Shown here: positions 25,922 through 33,893 of the stretch, in pieces
Layout: each line of letters opens with the position of its first letter
Numbering within the stretch: the first letter of the stretch is position 1
Assembly (NCBI RefSeq): GCF_012911975.1
Contig: NZ_SMDQ01000062.1
Span: forward strand, 1 to 33,956
Origin: Nodosilinea sp. P-1105
GTDB taxonomy: Bacteria > Cyanobacteriota > Cyanobacteriia > Phormidesmidales > Phormidesmidaceae
Direction of reading: 5' to 3'
DNA length: 33,956 nucleotides
The notes under the pieces: generated by a model
Databases searched by the model: none
What the model was told of the DNA's origin: nothing
What the model saw: only the letters and a program-made list of their open reading frames with translations
Program-made: the position numbers and the translations under genes

Positions 25922-27172
25922 ATGAACAACAGCGCAGAAGTGATTTGCGTCGGCTCGGAACTACTGCTGGGGGATATTCTCAACAGCAACGCTCAATTTC
26001 TGGCTAAAGAGCTAGCCGCTCTGGGCATTCCTCACTACTTCCAAACGGTGGTGGGGGATAACCCGGAGCGGATTAAGCAGGCCGTGGCGATCGCTTGCGA
26101 TCGCGCCCAGCTTTTACTCTTTACCGGTGGCCTCGGGCCTACCCCCGATGACCTCACCCTGGAGACCCTGGCTGACTTTTTTGGGGCTCCCCTGGTCGAA
26201 CATCCCGAACTGGTGGCTGACATTGAAGCGAAGTTCATCAGCCGAGGTCGGGTCATGCCCCCCAGTAACCGTAAACAGGCTCGACTTCCCCAGGGGGCCG
26301 CTGTCTTGCCCAACCCCCAGGGCACTGCGCCGGGGGTAATTTGGCACCCCCGCCCAGGGCTGACGCTGATGACCTTTCCGGGGGTACCCCGGGAAATGCA
26401 GGCCATGTGGCAAGCCACATCGGCCCCCTATCTCCATCAACAGGGATGGGTGAACGCCACCCTGGTCAGCCGCATGCTTCGGTTTTGGGGCATTAGCGAA
26501 TCGGCCATGGCAGAACGGGTGGCTGACCATTTACAGTTGGGCAATCCCACGGTGGCCCCCTACGCCAGCCACGGCGAAGCTCGGCTGCGGATTACGGCCA
26601 GAGCCGAATCAAAGGCGGCAGCCCTAGCCTTAATCACCCCCGTAGAACAGGCCATTCGGGTCCTAGTGGGGGATGACTGCTATGGTACAGACGACGACAC
26701 CCTGGCCGCGGTGGTAGGGCAATTATTAGGCCAACGGCAACAAATCTTGTCCGTGGCCGAATCCTGTACCGGGGGAGGGCTGGGTCAGATGCTGACGACG
26801 GTGGCGGGCAGTTCGACCTATTTTCGGGGGGGCGTAATTGCCTATGACAATGGGGTCAAAACAGCCCTGCTGGGGGTAGAGAGTACGGTACTAGCCACCG
26901 AAGGGGCCGTCAGTGCCCCTGTGGCTGAACAAATGGCGCTGGGGGTACAGGCGCAGCTGAACACAGACTGGGCCTTAAGCATTACCGGCATTGCTGGTCC
27001 TGGGGGTGACACCCCCACAAAGCCCGTGGGCCTGGTGTATATTGGCCTGGCCACCCCCGAACACAAGGCGCTGAGCTTTAAGCATGAGTTCACAGGGTTT
27101 CGGGGCAGAGACTGGGTGCGTCATCTCAGCGCCTGTTCGGCCCTGGATCACTTGCGCCGTTGCTTACTGTAA
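25922..27172 (+). CDS. cinA: CinA-like protein (competence/damage-inducible family)
   Basis: A 416-residue two-domain protein. The N-terminal MoaB/COG1058 domain (about 1-170) shows EVICVGSELLLGDILNSN and FTGGLGPTPDDLT, the ADP-ribose-pyrophosphatase-like part; the C-terminal CinA/PncC domain (about 255-416) shows SVAESCTGGGLGQMLT and SITGIAGPGGDTPTKPVGLV, the NMN deamidase part. The family recycles pyridine nucleotides. ATG 25922 opens the conserved start directly. It is divergent from the GT39 gene across 197 bases in which I see no other gene. Confidence 0.94.
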   Translation: MNNSAEVICVGSELLLGDILNSNAQFLAKELAALGIPHYFQTVVGDNPERIKQAVAIACDRAQLLLFTGGLGPTPDDLTLETLADFFGAPLVEHPELVADIEAKFISRGRVMPPSNRKQARLPQGAAVLPNPQGTAPGVIWHPRPGLTLMTFPGVPREMQAMWQATSAPYLHQQGWVNATLVSRMLRFWGISESAMAERVADHLQLGNPTVAPYASHGEARLRITARAESKAAALALITPVEQAIRVLVGDDCYGTDDDTLAAVVGQLLGQRQQILSVAESCTGGGLGQMLTTVAGSSTYFRGGVIAYDNGVKTALLGVESTVLATEGAVSAPVAEQMALGVQAQLNTDWALSITGIAGPGGDTPTKPVGLVYIGLATPEHKALSFKHEFTGFRGRDWVRHLSACSALDHLRRCLL

Positions 27173-27180
27173 CTAGTCCC

Positions 27181-27208
27181 TTGATCATTTTCGTCAATTC
27201 GTTATGAT
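27181..27208 (+). promoter_or_regulatory. Sigma70-type promoter for the small ORF and aroQ
   Basis: TTGATC (-35) and TATGAT (-10) with a 16-base spacer; a start near 27215 would leave a leader of about 100 bases with a GTGCAG/CTGCAC hairpin (27257-27274) before the small ORF. Confidence 0.45.
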
Positions 27209-27318
27209 GGGTACACGCATAGTTGCAATCCTGTAAATGGATCTGGTATTCGTCGTGCAGATAGTGCTGCACAGAGGCGTGGCCAGAGTAGCCAATGCCA
27301 GTAAGGAGTTTTGCTCTA

Positions 27319-27450
27319 ATGGACTACATTGAAAAGGTTCTAGAGAAGCTGGGCGAGTGGATCGACAAAGTGATCGATGCCCTCTTAGGCCCTGAGCCTC
27401 AGCAAGAGCCTGACATGATTCCCATTCCTGTGGATGAGCCTAGGCGGTAA
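27319..27450 (+). CDS. 43-residue small protein upstream of aroQ
   Basis: A short gene beginning with ATG 27319, ten bases after a perfect AAGGAG (27303-27308). The protein starts MDYIEKVLEKLGEWIDKVID, an amphipathic helix, then ALLGPEPQQEPDMI and ends PIPVDEPRR. I recall similar cyanobacterial small proteins with a helix followed by a LLGPxPxxEPELIPIPV tail, so I think it is real and conserved; the function is unknown. It lies 30 bases before aroQ on the same strand and probably shares its promoter. Confidence 0.75.
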   Translation: MDYIEKVLEKLGEWIDKVIDALLGPEPQQEPDMIPIPVDEPRR

Positions 27451-27480
27451 ACTGGTTAGGCCGCTCAAGAGAATACACTT

Positions 27481-27939
27481 TTGTTTCGGATTCAGATCAT
27501 TCATGGGCCGAACCTAAATATGCTGGGGCTTCGAGAGCCTGGTATTTATGGTCGCCAAACTCTGGAGTCTATCAACGCTAGTCTCGGTCAGGAGGCTAGC
27601 AATCTTGGTGTGGCTCTTTCTGTTTTTCAGTCCAACAGTGAAGGGGCGTTGGTTGACTGTATTCAGGCTACATTTGGGCACCAGGATGGTATTTTGATTA
27701 ATCCCGGAGCCTATACCCACACCAGCGTGGCGATCAGAGATGCGATCGCAGCGGTTGGGTTGCCCACAGTAGAAGTTCACCTCAGCAATATTCACCAGCG
27801 AGAGACTTTTCGTCACCACTCTTACATCGCGGCTGTAGCCGTTGGCCAAATCTGTGGGTTTGGAGCAGACAGCTATCGGCTAGGCCTGCACGCTCTGATT
27901 AAGCACCTAGAGATTAAGCACTTAGAGAAGAAGACTTGA
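27481..27939 (+). CDS. aroQ: Type II 3-dehydroquinate dehydratase
   Basis: A 152-residue enzyme of the shikimate pathway, converting 3-dehydroquinate to 3-dehydroshikimate. Family blocks: [17 protein letters not shown] with the lid Arg18 and catalytic Tyr23, [27 protein letters not shown] with Asn74 and His80, and [18 protein letters not shown] with His100 and Arg111. Such enzymes are dodecamers. It begins with TTG 27481, since the next ATG is already inside the active-site region. The C-terminus has a short duplicated element ([11 protein letters not shown]). It is convergent with the SH3b gene, four bases apart. Confidence 0.94.
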   Translation: MFRIQIIHGPNLNMLGLREPGIYGRQTLESINASLGQEASNLGVALSVFQSNSEGALVDCIQATFGHQDGILINPGAYTHTSVAIRDAIAAVGLPTVEVHLSNIHQRETFRHHSYIAAVAVGQICGFGADSYRLGLHALIKHLEIKHLEKKT

Positions 27940-27943
27940 GCCA

Positions 27944-28534
27944 TCATTCCTTCACAAAGCAATCAGCGATCCAACCGACTTGATGACTGTCTAGTTGATT
28001 GCTCGATTGGGGTTCGCTAGACACGGCCAGAGGTAACTCGTTTCTCGCCTCATACCAAAACACACCATCCGCAAATACGGTATGCCCGGTTAACTGGACC
28101 GGATCACCAGCCAGAACCACCCCCAGAATGGCGGCAGCATTCAGGCTAGGGGAGATGCGGAAATTGGCTCCCCCTGTTACCGTGCCATTACACATATTAG
28201 TAATCAGCACTTGCCTGATCGACTCGTATTCGATCGGTAAGTAGTATCTTTGGGTGTCATGGACTGTCTGTTCAGCCGGGTCTTTGGGAGCAACAGGACT
28301 TGGCTGGTTATTGTTATCTTCTTCTACAGACGGCCATCTATCTGGGAGTTGTACGTTTACCTGAGGACTGAGATCTAGCAGTTTGTCAAACAAGGTAAAT
28401 GACAAAGCAACTGATACAGAGAAGCTGATTGCAGTGACTTGAAAAAACTGGACGACGGTTAGATTCGGGGCGCTTGGCTCAGGTTTTTTATTGGGCACCA
28501 AGTACGTTTCTAAATGCTTATCCTCAGGAAACAT
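27944..28534 (-). CDS. Membrane-anchored protein with bacterial SH3-like domain
   Basis: A 196-residue protein with one membrane segment at about 25-48 (LTVVQFFQVTAISFSVSVAL), a polar linker (about 60-95) and a C-terminal SH3b-like region (about 115-195): CNGTVTGGANFRISPSLNAA, then LAGDPVQLTGHTVFADGVFW, and VGWIADCFV. The order N-terminus in, domain outside suggests binding to peptidoglycan or to a periplasmic partner. ATG 28534. The family role is not established. The upstream 136 bases separate it from the divergent CPBP gene. Confidence 0.8.
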   Translation of the reverse strand: MFPEDKHLETYLVPNKKPEPSAPNLTVVQFFQVTAISFSVSVALSFTLFDKLLDLSPQVNVQLPDRWPSVEEDNNNQPSPVAPKDPAEQTVHDTQRYYLPIEYESIRQVLITNMCNGTVTGGANFRISPSLNAAAILGVVLAGDPVQLTGHTVFADGVFWYEARNELPLAVSSEPQSSNQLDSHQVGWIADCFVKE

Positions 28535-28670
28535 AGCTTAAAAGTCCTAGGGGCAGATGCTTTTCCTAGTAATATATCTATATTGTTTCCAGGTTATTCG
28601 TGATCTGTATCACACCTGTCAAGGCAAGCGGACATTATGTCCCATGTCGTAAAACTGCTTAACAAAGCTT

Positions 28671-29564
28671 ATGGTACATCAATATTTAGACTTAGTGCAT
28701 CAAGGCAAGAATGAGTGGTGGCGCTACCTCATCTCTGTTTTGATCATTCTGTTCTTCTACCAGGTGATTGGGCCGATTCCTCTGATTGTTTTAGGGATTA
28801 CCCTAGCCTTAGATGAAAACCCAGACACTGATTTTGATTTAGCAACACTCCAGTTCGATGGCATCAATCCTATTTGGGTTTATCTGGCCATCAATTTTAT
28901 CTTTATTGCCTTATTAATTGGCCTATGGATCGCAGTCCATTTTATCCATGGGCGACGACTGATGACCCTGGTAACACCAGTCGAGTCCATTAATTGGAAG
29001 CGAGTTGGCCAGGGGTTTGGGCTTTATCTGCTGCTTTATGCTGTCGTCAACCTGATCAGCCTCGCGATCACAGGTCGCGAAGTGGCCGTCACGTTTTCAC
29101 CAGGCCAGTTCCTTGTGTTTCTGCCCCTTGCCTTGATTTTGACGCCCATTCAAACCACCGTAGAAGAAATGTTATTCAGGGGATACTTCATGCAGGGCAT
29201 TTCCCTGAAAATTAAGCATCCCTGGGCATTGATTGTGATCACGTCTTTACTCTTTATGGTGCCTCACCTACTCAACCCAGAGGTGGAAGCTGGCTTTGTG
29301 CCCATGGCAATCCTTTACTTTTTGGTAGGGGCTTTTCTGGCATTCATAACTATCAAAGATAAGTCTCTAGAACTTGCTATTGGGTCCCACGCCGCCAACA
29401 ACTTATTCATCGCCCTGTTTCTTAACTACGAGAATTCTGCCCTGCCGACTCCTTCCATTTTAACGGCAGCTGAAATTATTCCCCTGTCTAGCTTGATTAG
29501 TTTCTTAGTGGTTTCTTCTATCTTTTGTGTTAGCTTTTTTGGCCGTAGATCTGCGCAGTCATAG
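28671..29564 (+). CDS. CPBP (Abi/CAAX) family intramembrane metalloprotease
   Basis: A 297-residue polytopic protein with the family's catalytic motifs: VEEMLFRGYF (Glu165, Glu166, Arg170), FMVPHLLNP (His199) and GSHAANNLF (His240, Asn244). Around seven helices are visible. CPBP enzymes cleave within the membrane; in bacteria some mature or give immunity to peptides, but the target here is unknown. ATG 28671 opens the frame. No bacteriocin-like neighbour was seen. A repeat-rich non-coding segment follows. Confidence 0.9.
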   Translation: MVHQYLDLVHQGKNEWWRYLISVLIILFFYQVIGPIPLIVLGITLALDENPDTDFDLATLQFDGINPIWVYLAINFIFIALLIGLWIAVHFIHGRRLMTLVTPVESINWKRVGQGFGLYLLLYAVVNLISLAITGREVAVTFSPGQFLVFLPLALILTPIQTTVEEMLFRGYFMQGISLKIKHPWALIVITSLLFMVPHLLNPEVEAGFVPMAILYFLVGAFLAFITIKDKSLELAIGSHAANNLFIALFLNYENSALPTPSILTAAEIIPLSSLISFLVVSSIFCVSFFGRRSAQS

Positions 29565-29687
29565 GCCAAACTGGGGCAGTAAGGCAGAGATGAAAAGACA
29601 AAAGGCAGAAGGGTATCCTGCTCTACATCAAGGTTTATGTTGACAGAAGTAGGTGGGTTACTTCTGCTATGGAGTATTGGCACCATA

Positions 29688-29760
29688 CTAGTGGTCTGTC
29701 AAGACTAAAAATTAGGGTAAGTGCTTTGCAAAAGCCTTTTAATCTTCACAACACTCTGGA
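29688..29760 (+). repeat. Dispersed repeat, partial copy C
   Basis: Begins CTAGTGGTCTGTCAAG and continues with GCTTTGCAAAAGCCTTTT, matching the first 70 bases of copy A read on its minus strand, with a short insertion between the blocks. Confidence 0.65.
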
Positions 29761-29807
29761 CAGTTTCTGAGAGCCAACGGTAGAATGCGGGGCTCGACCC
29801 TCTCTCG

Positions 29808-29999
29808 AGGTGGTCTGGTCAACGAGAAACCAAGGGTTTCAGCGCTTACTAGGAAAAATGTCTGGACTATTGCTTCAGAGAGGTTGCTTCAACACATCAG
29901 GACCTTTCATCCCCTCCCACGGAGGGATGCCCGGAGGGCGGGGGGGCTTTTCGGGCTTGCTTGACCCATTCCTACCCCTCCAAAGGAGTGGATTTCGGA
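29808..29999 (+). repeat. Dispersed repeat, copy B
   Basis: TGGTCTGGTCAA is followed by a diverged segment, GAGGTTGCTTCAACACA, CCCCTCCCACGGAGGG, GGGCGGGGGGGCTTTTCGGG and CTACCCCTCC...GGATTTCGG. Blocks, spacing and order match copy A (7342-7518) in the opposite orientation. No open frame within it looks coding. Confidence 0.75.
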
Positions 30000-30057
30000 C
30001 CTTGATGCCACCAAATCTCTACATCTGGAAACCCTAAATTCAAGTCTTGACGCTGCA

Positions 30058-31623
30058 CTAGGGCAGAGGGACAAAGTCGAAGCCAGCCCCTGAGCGGCTG
30101 CCCGGTTCTACGCTGACCAGCAGCACGGTGGTATTGCGATCGCCGGAGGGTAAAAAGCTAATGGGTCCCGTGGAGCCATTAGCCGTAAACCCCTGACCCG
30201 CTAGGGCTTGGCCCAGGGCCGCGCGGCCCTGGGCCCCCATGGCCGGGGTTACATTCCCCGCCGAGCGCGCCGAGCGCAGGGCCTGAAAGGCGTCATAGCT
30301 GAGGGCGGTGCGCCAGTTGATATCGCCCCCCCATAGACTGGCTGCCGTTTGGGCAAAGGGTGGGGTTGATTTGAGCGGGTGCCAGGGTACCGTCACCACA
30401 GCGCCATCCAGGCTATTGCCCCCCCGCTCCAGGGTTTCAATCCGGTAGAAGGCATCCCCGGCGAGCACAGGTAGCTGGCCCTGGTTGACCTGGGCCACTG
30501 CGATCGCGGCGTCAAAGGTAGCTGAGTCCGGCAGCAGCACCACGGCATCGGCCCCGCCATTCTGGAGCTCGGTGGCTGGGTTGCCCTGGGAGAGATCCAC
30601 CAGCTTAGCCACCTGTCCCCCCTCCAGGCCCAGGGTGGTGGAAAAAGACTCTTGCAGCGATCGGCTGTAGGAACTTTGAGGGTTATAGAAAATAATCGGG
30701 CGACTCTGGCCCTGGGCTAGCATGTGGCGGGCCAGGGTTGTCCCTGTGAACTGGTCGCTGGGAATCACCCGAAAGATAAAGTTGCTGTCATCTCGGGGCA
30801 GACTAGCCAGCTCCGTGGTGGTGCTGGTGGGGGCAATCATCGGCAGTTGGCCCTGCTGGTAGATGGGGGCAGCGGCCAGGGTGGTGGTGCTGGTGCCGTG
30901 GCCGATCACACCGACAATGGTGGGGTCTTGCACCAGGGCTCGGGCGATCGCCTCTGCCTGGCCCACATCGTTGCGATCATTGGCAATCAGTACCTTGACC
31001 GGCACCCCTGCCTGAATGGCCTCCTCCTGGGCCTGGGCGACGCCCCGCAGTAGCTCGCGGGCGGCGTTGGGCGTATCGCCAATGGGCACAATGGCGGCAA
31101 TTCCCAGGGCCGGTGTATCCCCTAAACGGGCATTGTTCAGGTAAATCATGGCTTCAGGGTCATTGCGCACCGCCTGGCGGGCGGCCTCGAAGCGGCTGGC
31201 GGCGGTGTCATAGTCCCCGGTGGCAAAGGCGGCGGCCCCGGCTTGGAGGTCAGCATTAGGGGCATCGGTAAACAGAACGCGATCGCCCCAGCTTAGAGCA
31301 TTACCGATGTTTCCGGGCTGGCTAGGGGGTGCGGTAGGGGACGCAGGGGTAGCGTCCCCATTAGGGCTGACGGTGGCATCCGCTGACGTGGTGGGCGCTG
31401 AACTCTGGATGGGGGACTGGGGGGTGCGATCGCGGATGAAAGCATGATAGCCCGTAAAACCCAGGGCTCCCAAGAAGAGTAACGCCCCCACCCCAGCGAT
31501 TACCGGAGCCAGGGACTTGTCTTTTTTCAGCGCCTGGCCGCAGATCTCACACTTTTTGGCAGTAATGGCGTTTTCTTCGTAGCCGCATTTTGGGCAGGTG
31601 ACGTGGTTGAAGGTGTCAGTCAT
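30058..31623 (-). CDS. Zinc-ribbon / transmembrane / periplasmic-binding-protein fusion
   Basis: A 521-residue protein. Residues 8-30 form a zinc ribbon (Cys10, Cys13, Cys25, Cys28: TCPKCGYEENAITAKKCEIC). One membrane helix is at about 38-62 (APVIAGVGALLFLGALGFTG). A Pro/Ser/Thr-rich linker leads to a short TPR-like helix pair (GAAAFATGDYDTAASRFEAA) and then a branched-chain-amino-acid-type binding domain (Peripla_BP_6; for example LGIAAIVPIGDTPNAAREL, VIGHGTSTTTLAAAPIY, MIAPTSTTTELA). Normal ABC binding proteins have a cleaved or lipoprotein signal and no ribbon, and no permease or ATPase is nearby. This looks like a transmembrane sensor. ATG 31623. Confidence 0.9.
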   Translation of the reverse strand: MTDTFNHVTCPKCGYEENAITAKKCEICGQALKKDKSLAPVIAGVGALLFLGALGFTGYHAFIRDRTPQSPIQSSAPTTSADATVSPNGDATPASPTAPPSQPGNIGNALSWGDRVLFTDAPNADLQAGAAAFATGDYDTAASRFEAARQAVRNDPEAMIYLNNARLGDTPALGIAAIVPIGDTPNAARELLRGVAQAQEEAIQAGVPVKVLIANDRNDVGQAEAIARALVQDPTIVGVIGHGTSTTTLAAAPIYQQGQLPMIAPTSTTTELASLPRDDSNFIFRVIPSDQFTGTTLARHMLAQGQSRPIIFYNPQSSYSRSLQESFSTTLGLEGGQVAKLVDLSQGNPATELQNGGADAVVLLPDSATFDAAIAVAQVNQGQLPVLAGDAFYRIETLERGGNSLDGAVVTVPWHPLKSTPPFAQTAASLWGGDINWRTALSYDAFQALRSARSAGNVTPAMGAQGRAALGQALAGQGFTANGSTGPISFLPSGDRNTTVLLVSVEPGSRSGAGFDFVPLP

Positions 31624-31723
31624 GGCACATGGGTGGCTGGGTAGGGAGTGGATGAGTAAAACTTTAAATTTGAATCGAAGTACTATAAGGAAAGATGCGA
31701 TATCTATAATTCACTTATTGAAG

Positions 31724-32169
31724 TTAAGATTCAACAGCATCATTGGATGGTGGATGCCAGCCGCCCTGCATCCAAAGGCGGCGGACTTTAACAATCGCTC
31801 CTTCATTATGCCCTTGATCATTCAAATCCAAACGATCGCAGGTTGCACGACCAATCGGTGTCTTGCCTCGAATTAATAGACCTCCCTTTTCCCAAATAAA
31901 ATGCTCATTCCACTCGTGCGATCGGGGGTTAAAAAACTGAGTAGGAGCTGAGATTCTGGATCGGTACCTTCTGTGAAGTTGTAACGATAGCTGTTACACC
32001 GTTGACAAGCTAAGGCTAAGCTTTCTAAGGTACCTGTTCCTCCAAGCGATCTCGGCTGAATGTGGTCAATTTCAAACCGTGCCGCACTGGCATCCTCAGA
32101 GGAGTGACAGTATTCGCATAAATATTGAGCTCGCTCTCGAACTTGCCGCCGAATCTCTTTTGAAACCAT
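31724..32169 (-). CDS. HNH endonuclease, split by a -1 frameshift
   Basis: The first frame (32169 to 31873) encodes 98 residues: Cys18 and Cys21 (YLCEYCHS), EIDHIQPRSLGG with Asp35-His36, LALACQRCNSYR with Cys55 and Cys58, the typical zinc-holding HNH core. It then ends in a tail unlike the family. From the heptamer at 31936-31930 the -1 frame continues NPRSHEWNEHFIW, then RGKTPIGRATCDRLDLND, RRLWMQGGWHPPS and a stop at 31724, exactly the usual C-terminus; joined, the protein is 148 residues, normal length. Explanations are programmed frameshifting, loss of one T, or a sequencing error. It starts directly after the stop of the 75-residue gene (TAG-ATG). Confidence 0.85.
31930..31936 (-). other. 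U UUU UUA slippery heptamer in the HNH gene
   Basis: Read on the minus strand, the in-frame codons are AGT TTT TTA ACC; the heptamer T TTT TTA is the X XXY YYZ type known from viral -1 frameshift sites, and slipping back one base restores the family's NPRSHEWNEHF continuation. No convincing stimulatory structure was worked out. Confidence 0.55.
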
Positions 32170-32397
32170 CTATGCAGACTCAGTGATGATTGTGGCATTC
32201 AGCAGCGTGAAGATGCGATCAAGTTCCAGAATCCCAGTCAACTCTACTGCTTCATCAGGTGTCAAACGTGACTCTCGCTGCTGCTCATTCAAGCTTTCCA
32301 GCCTATCCTGAAGGTCTTCGCTAAATTTAAAGAGAAATAGCCCGCGTACTGACTTAACCTGAATGCCAGCATCAATAAACGAGGAGGGTTGGATCAT
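32170..32397 (-). CDS. 75-residue hypothetical protein upstream of the HNH gene
   Basis: A small, acidic, mostly helical protein (LFKFSEDLQDRLESLNEQQR, then TPDEAVELTGILELDRIF) that I recognise as a usual neighbour of HNH nuclease genes in cyanobacteria, without a named domain. Its TAG lies immediately before the ATG of the nuclease, so the two are translated as a pair. A role in controlling the nuclease or binding the same nucleic acid is inference only. ATG 32397; a GAGGAG sequence at 32380-32385 on the plus strand is not a ribosome-binding site for it. Confidence 0.75.
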   Translation of the reverse strand: MIQPSSFIDAGIQVKSVRGLFLFKFSEDLQDRLESLNEQQRESRLTPDEAVELTGILELDRIFTLLNATIITESA

Positions 32398-32467
32398 TAA
32401 TTGTGCATTCGTATATTTACTGGGAATACTTACGACAGAAATTGCGATCGCTCCTCCATCAAGACGG

Positions 32468-33214
32468 CTAGGGAAAAAATCGAGGATCAGGTTTCATTAA
32501 TTTTTGAATGATGTTGAGCATATTAGCGTCCCTATTACCCTTCCAGCGCTCTAACAACTCTAGCTGTCTTAGCTTCAAGGAAACTTCTAGTGGCTCAATG
32601 CCGTCCTCATAGAAATTTGTCGACATTTCTTCTACCTCTGCCAGAGGTGCTTGAGCCTGCTGTTCTATCCAGGCTAGGGCTTCTTTCCTGCGGATTCCAA
32701 GGTTTTCCTCTTGTTGAAGCTGTTCAATGCCTGCCATTAGTGTTTCTGCGGGACGAACAACATTATCAACATCAAAGAAGGTATCTGGAGACTGCTGGAT
32801 TAGCTGCCGAGTGTTTTCTTGAGTTACCTCAAACAACTTATTCACGATTCGCAGATTGGTCACCTTAGCTGCGCGTCGATTAATTCGTTTATCAAAGAAC
32901 TCAATCGCTTGAGTAGCTCGTTCCACCGATCGCAAATCCAAGAGCATTTGATTATCACTGCGAAAGGTAAAAGAACCGATGACAACAGGCCGAATTTTCT
33001 TGGGTAGTTGGCTGTGAGGCTTTCCCAATCGTAATTTCCTCGCTTCGTGCTCAAACAACCAAACCCAACGGTTTTGCGTACCGTCAAATTCTACACAGCG
33101 AAGTTTCTTGAAAACGCCAAGAACAGTCGCTTGATTAAAAACTTGGTAGTAAACCCTTACGAGTTGAAACAGCTCGCCAGTCGTAGTGTATAAAGGTGGT
33201 TGTGGGTTGGTCAT
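32468..33214 (-). CDS. Hypothetical protein of a cyanobacterial family
   Basis: A 248-residue soluble protein starting with MTNPQPPLYTTTGELFQLVR. It contains RWVWLFEHEARKLRL, then VVIGSFTFRSDNQMLLDLRS and RATQAIEFFDKRINRRAAKV; I recall very similar cyanobacterial proteins annotated only as hypothetical. The C-terminal half is rich in Glu/Gln helices. GGGAAG lies eight bases before ATG 33214, which is preferred to the in-frame GTG at 33223. It is followed after 70 bases by the 75-residue gene on the same strand and may share its transcript. Confidence 0.78.
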   Translation of the reverse strand: MTNPQPPLYTTTGELFQLVRVYYQVFNQATVLGVFKKLRCVEFDGTQNRWVWLFEHEARKLRLGKPHSQLPKKIRPVVIGSFTFRSDNQMLLDLRSVERATQAIEFFDKRINRRAAKVTNLRIVNKLFEVTQENTRQLIQQSPDTFFDVDNVVRPAETLMAGIEQLQQEENLGIRRKEALAWIEQQAQAPLAEVEEMSTNFYEDGIEPLEVSLKLRQLELLERWKGNRDANMLNIIQKLMKPDPRFFP

Positions 33215-33303
33215 AGGTAGCACTTCCCAAAAGCTGGACGGAATAACTTAAAATTTCGGCTCCTGTCATGCTGGCTGTTACTATGCCACATTGCTAGCAC
33301 TCA

Positions 33304-33621
33304 TTAAGAAGCAAAAGCAGGAGACTTGAGGGGGACAAGGGCTTTGTGTAAAACGCTGGGCTTTGCATTCAAATAAATTTCACGGTGGTTGCTTTCGTTG
33401 TAACCAACTACAACTGCACCTACAATTTTCCCGATTTCTGGATACATCGACTCACTCATCTCTCCTTCATCTAGAAAATCAGGAATTCTGATTAATCCTT
33501 TTGCTGGAGATTCATCAATTTTCAGAAAAACCCCAAAGGGCGCATGAAACTCAACTTTGCCTTGCACAAACTGACCTAGCTTATATTGAGATTTAACTTT
33601 TTCCCAACTTGTGATATCCAT
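33304..33621 (-). CDS. S1-type RNA-binding domain protein
   Basis: A 105-residue single-domain protein: MDITSWEKVKSQYKLGQFVQ, then GKVEFHAPFGVFLKID and GLIRIPDFLDEGEMS, matching the five-stranded S1 (OB-fold) pattern GxVxxxxxFGxFVxL...GLhxxS. Stand-alone S1 proteins of this size occur beside toxin-like genes and have been noted as possible immunity proteins. Its upstream neighbour ends inside its start: GTG 33630 overlaps that stop (GTGA), while ATG 33621 has GGTGA five bases upstream and is preferred here. Either way the two genes are coupled. Confidence 0.82.
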   Translation of the reverse strand: MDITSWEKVKSQYKLGQFVQGKVEFHAPFGVFLKIDESPAKGLIRIPDFLDEGEMSESMYPEIGKIVGAVVVGYNESNHREIYLNAKPSVLHKALVPLKSPAFAS

Positions 33622-33626
33622 TCTGA

Positions 33627-33893
33627 TCACCGTGATTTAAGGACTCGTGGAAATTGATTAAGAATGGGAAGGAGATCTTGAGGGATGACGACCTCAATTC
33701 TTCTGAGACCGTCTTTTTCATCATAGCAATACTCTAATGGCTTGAAATACTGCTCGTATGTCTCCCGATCAATCATTACTTCAAGGATACCTTGCTTGTA
33801 GCTTTGGTTGAACTCTTCGGCGATGCTTCTATCATTAGGACCAGCAAAGTAGCATTTGCCATCGAAGTATGGGGGATTGGGAGCACTCCACAA
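33627..33893 (-). CDS. Toxin-tail-like protein, probably 5'-truncated
   Basis: An 88-residue ORF from a TTG (33893) with a stop four codons before it. It opens WSAPNPPYFDGKCYFAGPND and continues RSIAEEFNQSYKQGILEVMI then DRETYEQYFKPLEYCYDE, a pattern resembling the C-terminal domain of polymorphic toxins, where such a tail is joined to a long delivery protein. No signal or delivery domain precedes it. It is upstream of, and overlaps, the S1-domain gene, as toxin and immunity genes do. It could be an orphan cassette or a fragment. The assignment is by pattern only. Confidence 0.6.
   Translation of the reverse strand: MWSAPNPPYFDGKCYFAGPNDRSIAEEFNQSYKQGILEVMIDRETYEQYFKPLEYCYDEKDGLRRIEVVIPQDLLPILNQFPRVLKSR

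Noticed and set aside
29810..30037. Plus-strand ORF of 75 residues in the gap after the CPBP gene
   Set aside because: It coincides with a dispersed repeat whose other copy has no equivalent frame.
31598..31876. Plus-strand ORF of 92 residues
   Set aside because: It lies antisense to the frameshifted C-terminus of the HNH nuclease, which shows strong family motifs.
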